The notes beneath the pieces are model-generated. The model was given only the letters and a program-made list of their open reading frames with translations. It was not told the origin of the DNA and did no database searches. A stretch of DNA of 64,000 nt from Fragum whitleyi (taxonomy: Eukaryota; Mollusca; Bivalvia; Cardiida; Cardiidae), in NCBI GenBank assembly GCA_948146395.1, contig OX411544.1, positions 33,314,457 to 33,378,456 of the forward strand. The letters are read 5' to 3'. Position 1 is the stretch's first letter, and every line of letters begins with the position of its first letter. Positions 44,631 through 54,052 of this stretch are shown piece by piece. The position numbers and the translations under genes are program-made.

Positions 44631-44902
44631 TTGATTGATTGAATGGAGTTTTACGCCGCTTTCAACATTTTTTCAGTTATATCGTGGCGGCTGGAGCACC
44701 TAACAATGGTTTCCTAGTATTTCTCTCATCAGTACAACCACCACATCCTTTCCTAGCCTCCAGCTGCTATCTCACATAGGTCTACGATTATCAACCCATT
44801 GGTGAGAGACAGTCGGAAAGAATGAGTGCCGCCGTCGGGGATCGAACCCGTGACCTCTGGATTGACAGTCCGACGCGCTACCAACTGCGCTATGACGGTG
44901 GC
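44631..44902 (-). mobile_element. tRNA-derived SINE, family A (reverse)
   Basis: (ATTG)n tail at the left, GAATGGAGTTTTACGCCGC, CTAGCCTCCAGCTGCTATC, and the tRNA head on the minus strand ending GCCACCGTCATAGCGCAGTT. Box B GGGTTCGATCCCC on the minus strand. Confidence 0.9.
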
Positions 44903-45353
44903 AACACTCAAACAAGCCAATACATATACACTGACTAGTTATAGTGTTAACCATCTCGTTCCAACAGCAAGCAGGCTTGAAAACAAAATTAAATTTCATA
45001 CTCTGGGCATTTTATAAGACAAAATTTTTCCTTTTACATTTTTAATACAGAATATCTCTCATTCTACAACATAAAACAAAGATAAGTTCTTGCAATGATG
45101 AAAAGACAAAATTAATGAAGATGAAGAATGAACATTTCTAGTAAACATGTCTGTTATTTTCTGTAAGTTGAATTTCATGGCACATTTCAGTACTGCATTT
45201 TCATGTTATTAAATTTAATCAAAATGAGTTAACTTTATTCCTTTTTCATTGTAATCCATTTTTTTCAAAATTGAATTTAAGGAATGAATAGAATGAATAA
45301 AAGGTTTTTGAGAGGAAAAGAGACCCCTTTAAAAAGTTCAGAAGTAAAAGAAT

Positions 45354-45577
45354 TTAGCCCTTGTCATGCTGAATAAATTACTCTTACAAAATTGCAGTAG
45401 TTTCAAAGCCAGAACTTTGAGTCGTTATGCATTTTGAAAACTTTTAAACATTTCTGGTTATAAAAGGAAAAGCAGGTGGTAGAGACTAGGATCAGACTGC
45501 ACATGTGTGCAGGCTGATCTTTGTCTATACCTCCTGCCAAATCAGGAATATTCCGGGCTCCACATGACAATGGTTAG
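45354..45577. mobile_element. piggyBac-like MITE, copy D
   Basis: TTAG, CCCTTGTCATGCTGAA ... CTCCACATGACAATGG, TTAG. Both flanks read TTAG rather than TTAA. Inner GCACATGTGTGCAGGCTGATC. Confidence 0.8.
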
Positions 45578-45599
45578 ATTTTCCTCATCAATCTTGCAT

Positions 45600-46280
45600 A
45601 TCTTTCATTCAAATGAACAAATACAATCTGATTGTCATTGAGGGACCAAGATGTTGTTTGCCGATTAGCATTAAATTGTTATCAACAATTCAAGTAATTA
45701 ATCGATCCTAATCATGACATAAACAATGCTATTCATTACTACAGGTAAATTTTGCACAGTGATCCATGAAATCGACCTTTAACTGTTATATTCCCGTGCC
45801 ATTTTGTCGAAATAGATAAAACAGGTAAAAAAACTCTACAAAAAGTTATATTTTACGTTTTAAATAAAAGTTATTTCTTGTCTTAAATCCCAAGGTTTGT
45901 TTATAAATGTACTTAATTAATTGAAGTGAATAGATCAGGTTAAATTCCTACAAATGCCATTTTAAAATACCCGAAGTACCTGTGGTAATGGAATCAACAC
46001 CTATGTCAGAGCTCTGTTTTGAAAATATACCTATATACATAAGGCAGAAAGAGGGAATCAGTTCCTATTTTTGACAAAATAAAAAAGGTGATTTTTTTTA
46101 TCATTTCCTATTAGATTTCCATGGAAAAATGATGGCATTATTGGAATCTTTTTCTCTGAGAAATTTTGAGGTACACAACAAAAGCTTAATCAAATGGGCA
46201 AAACTTGTTTGTTCTGAAGTTGATTTCACCAGTTTTGAGGTGAGAAAAGTGATATTGCACTGAGAAATCTAATCAATCCA
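45600..46280. other. No feature recognised
   Basis: AT-rich and non-coding. Confidence 0.4.
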
Positions 46281-46355
46281 TTGGAAAGTACTTACGATTA
46301 TTGTAACACACTTTTGAAAGAAGTCTGTTTGCGTAGAAGAGAAGTTTTTATCTTG

Positions 46356-46376
46356 GGGGGGGGGGGGGGGGGGGGG
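46356..46376 (+). repeat. Poly(G) run
   Basis: About 21 consecutive G. Length is likely to be polymorphic or misassembled. Confidence 0.95.
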
Positions 46377-46547
46377 AATCAAATAAGAGTTAATAAAATG
46401 CTGAACTTATCATTATGTAACCCAGCCCTGGATTCACGTTTAAAAAGTTTAGCAAAACATTTTATAAATTGTAACCAACTGTGCAAGGCAAAGCAAGGTA
46501 CTTTTTAACACCTTTTTACAACCTGAACACAAGACAGCAATTCGAGG

Positions 46548-46604
46548 GGTCAGTGCAATACTATTGATAGTACCTATATAGGCACTTACAATAGTATTGC
46601 CCTG
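46548..46604. repeat. Hairpin GGGGTCAGTGCAATACTATTG
   Basis: The arm GGGGTCAGTGCAATACTATTG pairs with CAATAGTATTGCCCTGACCCC around a 15-base loop. A short fold-back element. Confidence 0.78.
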
Positions 46605-47145
46605 ACCCCGAAAGACAAAAACTCAGCCCAGCTTCATTGTAATCTGTTAAAAGAGGAGAAAACGGTATTTAATGATCCCTCGTTCAATATCCTATTTTCA
46701 TACTAAAGAAAAGTCAGAATCTATCCTGAACAACTGAATAATCAGTGCACACTGAGCATTATCAAAATACCACCCCAAAATACCCTGCTTTGGCTCTGAC
46801 TTATGCTAAAGGAATAGACAAAGATTAGCCTGCACATACTTTCAGACTGATCATAATCTTTCCTACTCTTTTTTTCATAAATTAAGAAATATTTGTGTAA
46901 CTGAACTTTTGTGACAATATGATGCGTTTAGACTTTTTTAAGTTTGACCTAAGATTTTTTAATTCTCATTTTTTGTATCATAAAAAAAAAAAAAAAAAAA
47001 AAAATTATACTATTTCAAATAATTACAAATGAGCTAGCTGCAGTCTCTTATCACACCCAAATCAACAGACAGTAATATATCTTCATCAAGAACTCTTACT
47101 ACAGACTGAATTAAATTTTTGAAGATGACCAAAAAGTATTGTTTT

Positions 47146-47203
47146 CAACCAAAACCTTATAACTACAGCTTAAGTAAACTGTAGTTATAAGATTCTGGTT
47201 GCC
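47146..47203. repeat. Hairpin AACCAAAACCTTATAACTACAG
   Basis: CCTTATAACTACAGCTTA and its complement TAAACTGTAGTTATAAG form a near-perfect stem, extended by CAACCA/TGGTTG. Confidence 0.75.
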
Positions 47204-47292
47204 AAAAAACTTGTTCCTTTAAATTTCAATTGCACTGTACAGGTACCTTGGCTTTTGGGTGAAATCAATTTACTTACATTACAGATGAAAAT

Positions 47293-47523
47293 GAGTCTGT
47301 GCGTGACATTTCCAACAAATTGAAACATGTCTTAGTTGCAAATATTAAGCAGCCTGAACAGTTCAACAGTGCAACTGTCTATCTGTCTGAAGACAATTCT
47401 AGACCTGATCTATCTACAAAGCACAAAGCAAAAACTCCGGTCAGACATTGTAGATGCTCAGGCTGGCCAGAGTGTTTGCTCGGCTCACATTTCAAATTGT
47501 TAAAAATGTTGCGCACAGGCTCA
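47293..47523. mobile_element. TIR element (GAGTCTGTGCGTGACATTTCC family), copy 3
   Basis: Left GAGTCTGTGCGTGACATTTCC, inner AAGCACAAAGCAAAAACTCC / CCAGAGTGTTTGCTCGGC, right AAATGTTGCGCACAGGCTC. It creates an 86-codon open frame with no coding signature. Confidence 0.72.
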
Positions 47524-47623
47524 AATATCAGCCAAGTGAAACAAATATATCATGAATAGGCTGAAATAAACCAGAATTTCCAAGTGAAACAAATATATCA
47601 TGAACAAGCTGAAACAAACCAGA

Positions 47624-47813
47624 ATTTTGTTTGAATTGGTTTTTATGCTGCTTTTAACAACCTTTCAGTCATATCATGGCAGCTTGAACACTGGATTCCT
47701 GGTATTTCTCACACCAGTACCACCATTGCATCCTTTCCTAGCCTCCAGCTGCTTTCTCACAAAAGTCTATGTTTATCAAACCATTGGTGGGAGATAAATA
47801 GTTGGAAAGGATG
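47624..47813 (-). mobile_element. SINE family A, headless copy (reverse)
   Basis: Body only: TTTTTATGCTGCTTTTAACA ... CCTAGCCTCCAGCTGC ... CCATTGGTGGGAGATAAATAG. The tRNA-like part is missing. Confidence 0.8.
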
Positions 47814-48064
47814 AGACATGTTGCAAATACCAACAGGAATCAAAAGGAAGTTCAAAACAAAAGTAAAATCCTTATTAAGATTTCTTTGGCATGATGTATC
47901 TTATAATCTATAATTTTTTGTTCTAAGGCTGTTTTTGTTGGTCCCTAATTGTGAGTCACATTCCCAAAAGAGCCCTTCTATAGACATATTACTCTTAAGC
48001 AGTAATATGACATCCTTGTGCTGAATAGTAGTCAGTGCACATGTAATATACACACTTAGGATCT

Positions 48065-48070
48065 TTTATT
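48065..48070 (-). terminator. Candidate poly(A) signal of the SR factor
   Basis: TTTATT on the plus strand, AATAAA on the minus, about 350 nt after the stop. The context is AT-rich, so a chance match is possible. Confidence 0.35.
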
Positions 48071-48419
48071 ATTGATGAGTCAAATTGAGAATTTACCATG
48101 CTTCGACTTTTAGAGATGTCTGAGTCTCCTGATTTACTAAGCTTTGCAAGTTAAGTACAAACTTGGACTACCTACTTTTAGATTGGACTCCTTGATTTCT
48201 CAAGTTGGGGGACCACTGGACTACTTACTCATAAAGGTTAGTGTCAAACCCTGTTTAAAGTTGTTTTTTTTACAATCAAGATTACAAGAAGCATGCTATT
48301 AAAGCAGAAAAGAATGGATACAATGTTCTGTTTAAAACAGAATACATGACAATTGATACAAAAAGCAAGTCATTGTAGATATTCAACAATAAAAGTGATC
48401 TTGATCTCGTCAGCTCTCT

Positions 48420-48558
48420 TCAGTCATCTGACCGGTTCCCAGGTTCATCACCAGATTTGGTCCTGGTGCGTTTCTTGTCCTGTGAGGGGGAAGAGGAGCG
48501 GCTGCTTCCAGACGCAGATCGGCTTCTGCTCCTACTGCGGGACTTGCTTCTAGAGTAA
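48420..48558 (-). CDS. SR factor exon 7, terminal (RS domain)
   Basis: Acceptor ATCTTTTACAG|T in phase 2, 46 codons including TGA. It encodes alternating RS/SR dipeptides and then a charged tail. A minus-strand AATAAA at 48065-48070 is a plausible poly(A) signal about 350 nt downstream. Confidence 0.92.
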
Positions 48559-51500
48559 CTGTAAAAGATCAAAAATACTTTGTACATCCTAGAAACCTAT
48601 TGTAAAATTTTCTTTTACAACTTATCAGGCCTAATGCAAAGCTATTTTAACTGTTCTTTGGTTATTTGCAACAATTTCCAGCCGGACATAAAGCTTTGGC
48701 AGATAACATAGACAATATCAGCCTGCACAAAAGTAAAGTCTGAACTAAGCCTACACATCCTGCTTTCTATTACAGTTAAACATTGTTAAATTGACACTCA
48801 TTCTGATCAAAACCATTCTACATTGCTCACTCAGCGCTCCATTCATTCATTCCAAACACTCACTCAAATTGATCAAAAATGCTCCGTTATCTCCAGAAAC
48901 CATCTAGAAATAGTGCAACATTACAACAATGACAATGCCAAGGCTTAAGGCTGTAGCAAAACCTTGAGTCTTCTTTGAAAAAGAAGCGGAGCTAAAAGTA
49001 TTGGTAGCTATGTGAGGAAAATGTTTTAATTAACTAACCTCCTTTCTCTGCGTCCTCCTCCTCCTCCTCTCGGTCCATCCTCCGACAGTTTGATCTTCTT
49101 CCCATTGATCTCCGTTCCGTCTAGTTTCTCCAGCGCATATTTCATGTCAGACATTGTTGTGAACTCTACAACACTGGAAAGGAAACGGTTGTTATAGGAA
49201 TAGTTTTCAATCCCACAATCATTACTATGACTACCTTTTTTCCCCTCTCTTTTATCGTAAAATGAGGATAAAACCATTGATAAAAAGTTCCATAAACAGG
49301 CATTGAGTTTCAAGAAGTTATAATGTGACTATTTAGGAATACATTTAACTTTCAAAGCTTGAGGACATGATTTCCCAAATACAAAACTAAGAGTTAAAGT
49401 GATTTGAAACATGATGTGTTTGTGTATCACGAATGCCCCCGTAACAGCATTTTTTCTCTCAATACGGGGGCATAAAAAATAATCATGAGTGCCACACCAA
49501 GAAATTGTAAGTTAGCCATCTGAATATAACTGTAATTTCTTGTGCTATGCTAAAATTTTGTTCTACATGTGACCCGTCAGGAAAAAGGGACCATCTGTGA
49601 AGTGAGAATTCTAGCCAGACTGCATGGTTTACACAGACTGACCAGGGTTGATGTTTTGCACAAATTACATATTTTATGAATCTACTATTATCTTCCTATG
49701 TAATTATTTTAAAATTAGCCTTCTTGTTGACCTATGCTGGATCCAATCCTTTTTCCAAATATTCCAATAAACAGAGTTCCCAGATGGTCCCTTTTCATGT
49801 GACTGGTCACATATTGAGTTTACCAGAGTTACAGATAGAGAGGGTAATTTTGTTCTCAAATTCAAATGTTTCATTATTCCTTGCTCAAACCCTATAATGT
49901 TGGTACTCATTTGAAATGTCTCATCTAGAGGAATCAAATGAATACCCACAACATATGGTTTCATAGGGAAATAAAGATTTTAGATTAGCTTTACCCCCTC
50001 TGAACTGGACCCCTATTTACATACCCTTCTCCAATTCTTTGTTTGTGAGCATCAGCAAATGATACTTCTCCAGCTGATCTCATGTGATCCTTCAGGTCCT
50101 TTATAAAATATACAATGAAAACAGGTTATAAATTGTGTATTCAGTAATATAAAACCTATGTGACCTTGTTTTACACAGCAACTCTTCTTTCTGTCATTTC
50201 TGAATAGTATATGGGGAAATATTTGTATACATACAGTGTATTTGGTATTAGATATTGATAAGCCTTATTTCTTACATGTCTAGGACAATCCACTTTTAGA
50301 AACACTTGCGCATAAGAGGTGTTAAACCTGTCCTGCATTCAGGATGACAAGATGGTGCATACTGGAAGTCAATTTTACGCGGCTTTGTACGCAACTACAA
50401 GTTCAAAGCGGGTATGATATGCAAATAATTTATACTGTTTAGTCATCCTGAAGGCAGAGCAGGTTAGTCAAAGTGATTCTAACAAGCTGAATATGGATCA
50501 ATGTTTATTTTCTATCCAGAAACTTCAACTGCATATTTTGGTAGGTAGAAAGGTATACATTATTGAGAGTGAAATATGTAATGTCTTTTCAGTTACTAAG
50601 CTGCTTTACCATATTTTACCACATTGCAGTAGATCTACATCTTCTTCTAATTGCACAAGGTACATATGAAAGCCTGATACATGTACATTTATCTATACAA
50701 CATTTTGTACATTCATCTCTTTTAAACATCTAGTTACTTTTTGTATGATCATTCTTATTCAAAAGCTCTCTTTAGAAGATCATTTAAATTAAAATGGATT
50801 TACATTTTGTATATGGTTACCAGTCTGGTGATTATTTTAACAAAAAAATTAATGAAGAATCAGGATTTAATTGTTTACCTCATCCTCTTATACAGGCCAG
50901 TTTATAAAACCTAGAGTTAAGTCCCCACAGTTCTGTAAGATGCACTGGCCAAATTGACCATGGACCTTGCACACAGAGCTCTTATCAAAGGTTTCGAGGC
51001 ATCCTGCACCAAACCTAAGGTGACTTAGTCGCAACTTCCCAAGATCTTCTGTGGCAGCCGAAAGCCGTAACGCAACCTTACATTCCAGCCCTTGCTAATA
51101 TAAGTTTCCAGCCCTTGGCGCTATGCATACCAAGCCTTTAGACATGCCTGTGATTCCTGCCATTTTCTGATCTTAAACTCATAGAGGACCCTTAGAGGAA
51201 CTTAGATATACTGAGATAAGCTTGGTTCCGATCTTAGAACATTCTCATTATGAAACAATTTCTCTGAAAGGAAAGAAAAAAAGCTTTATAAAAAGGTTGA
51301 TAACCATTTGCTCCACCACAGCATCTAGTTGACGTTCATAGTTGATTTCTTCTGTAACTTTTTTTATATTTTCCAATATTTTTGAAAATTACCCAATGAA
51401 AAATTAGTAAGCAACTTTTCATTTTTTGTTCAATTGGTAATACCTACTGATTTCTTATATGGAAACATTCATGAATGAATTAAAACTGAATAGTTTTCTA

Positions 51501-54021
51501 AGAAACTTCTTTTATGAAATCTTCATTCAGTTTGAAGAATGTCTTTTACCATCTATTTTGCCTTTTTAACTACAATACAAAATTGCAATGTCTCTATGAG
51601 AGCTCCTTCTATACAGATAAAGTATCTTAAAATTCTATTTTTTGAAAAGCTTGGCTATCAAAGTTAAAAAGGATAAGCTTGGAATTTCATGCAGATAATG
51701 CATTTTGGTACTACTAAGTAACTTCCCAAACTTTTCCAAAAGATTTAAATGTGCATCTTAAACCAAATGATAGAAAAATAATAATAAAGCTGCTACATTG
51801 TCATAAATGTGTTAAAAGGAAGAACATTGCAACTAAAAAGTAATCTTCAAGAGGAGTACATTATCCAATCGCTTACCAGAAGGATTCAGCTTAAAGATTT
51901 GCCATATTTTAACTTAACAAGGGGTACCATACCATGTGTTCTAAATCTAAAACTAAATTGCATGAATAAAATCAAGCTTTAGATATGATAGAATTTAATA
52001 TTCTGTTTCCTTCCGACAGAAAGACGCCATTAATTTCTAAATGTTGATTAAAAGGATTACAATACCCAGCCATTTTTTCTTCGCTACAATGCCCTAGACA
52101 GCTTGCTTTCAAGAAGCTATTTTCTTATATACTAGAAATTTATGAATATAATTTTGAATTAAGCTAAACTATATTCAATTCAGATTATTTACCTGCCAGC
52201 TTGCCCTTGAAGACAAGTTTTCTACACGGACTCTGTAATCTGTTCTGGTTGGAGGTCCAAACCTGAAATACACACAATATCCTAAGAAACCCATTTTTGA
52301 CTTTTTCACAACTGTAGACCAGTTCAAATTAAGATTGTGTGGTGTCCATGGTCTAGAGGTAGAGTGTCTGCCTCTTGACTCAAAGGTGCTGGGTTTGATT
52401 CCCAGGAGCAGCTATCAATCTTATAAACATATAGGCAGTTACAAACGTTTTGCATTGAGCCATCAATATGAACTATGTACTTGATTTGAATTGGGGTTTT
52501 ACGTTGCTTTCAACAATCTCTCAGTTATGTCGCGACGACTGGAGCACCTAACGATGGATTCCTGGTATTTCTCACGCCAGTACTTCCACCACATCCCTTT
52601 CCTAGCCTCCAGTTGCTATTCCACATAGGTTTACGATTATCTACCCATTGGTGGAAGACAAATGTCGGAAAGGATAAGTGCCTGGGCCGGGGATCGAACC
52701 CGTGTGAATATAGACCCCTGGATTAGAAGTCCGGCGCGCTACCAACTGCTCTATTGCGGCGGCTATGAACTATGTACATACATAACCAACCTTCCACCTC
52801 TTCGACTGCCTCCTCCTCCTCCTCCACCACCAAATCTCTCTCTTTGCCTATAACCACCACATTACACTCTTTATTCAATATGAACTATGTATATAAATAA
52901 CCAACCTGCCACCACCTCAGCCACCACCAAAATCTATCTTTGCCTACAACCACAACATAATACATCTTATTTAATATGAACCATGTACATAAATGACCAA
53001 CCTTCCACCTCTGCGGCCTCCGCCACCACCACCACCAAATCGGTCTCGTCCTCCATAACCACCACCGCCTCCCCCACCATAACCTCCATAGCCTCCACCT
53101 CGGCCACCACCATAGCCACCACCACCACCATAACCACCGCCTCTACCTCCCCCTCGGCCACCACCACGGGAGGCTCTCGCATGTTCAATTATAACTCTGA
53201 AATATACAATTTAAGCCCTTTTATAATATGACCTAAGTTGCGGGAGTGAAATAACCCCGCTGAATAATTTTGATATTACATGTTTGTTATTAGTGGAATA
53301 ACTATGCAAATGAGCTCAGAGCAAACAGCAATGCTTATTCGTAACCTCGAAAATGACTTTGTGACATCAGTTTTAAGCAGCATTTAAAGTTTTGCGGAAA
53401 ATTGAAATGATGAATTTTAAGAATTTTGTCAATTTTTCGCAAAAATTTGGATCATATTATAAATAGAATTAAAAATTTGTGCTCATGAAAAACCAAATTT
53501 ATTAAACTCGTCATCTATAAACAGATAAAAACTCGGCACAGTCTCGTTTTTATCTGTTTAAAGATGACTCGTTTAATAAATTCAGTTTTCAATGACCACT
53601 CATTTGATATCCTCTATGTATTGCTTGACAATTTATACTCTTGCTCGGGGAGGAGGTATTGAACATGGATCAGCCTGCGCAGATGTGATCTTAGTCTATA
53701 CATCAATTTTTTATTTCTTTTTTAACCAGAAGAGTTTGACAAAAGCACTGCATATGGTGCAAAAAAATAATCTTTTTTTCTACAAGAGAAAAGCTCAAAA
53801 TCTGGACAACTAAATAAACTTTCAAGTTGTACAAGTAAAATACAGTCAAAAAATAACTAAAGTCTTTTTTGAGGACAAGTGAGATTATTTTGTATCCCAC
53901 ACCTTTGGTGTTGATATAACTCAATTTTCTGTCCAAAACATACAAGTGTAAAGGCATAGATGTCTGCAACTTCTGTAGACAAGACAAATATTCTCAACCA
54001 CTTTTAAATTCATTGGACAAT

Positions 54022-54052
<31 letters not shown>

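Noticed and set aside
52967..53231. ORFs of 73 and 82 codons over the Gly-rich SR exon (both strands)
   Set aside because: They are other-frame readings (Val/Met/Glu-rich or Ser/Thr-rich) of the GGT/GGA-rich exon 3 of the SR factor. Only the Gly/Arg/Tyr frame joins the flanking exons in phase.
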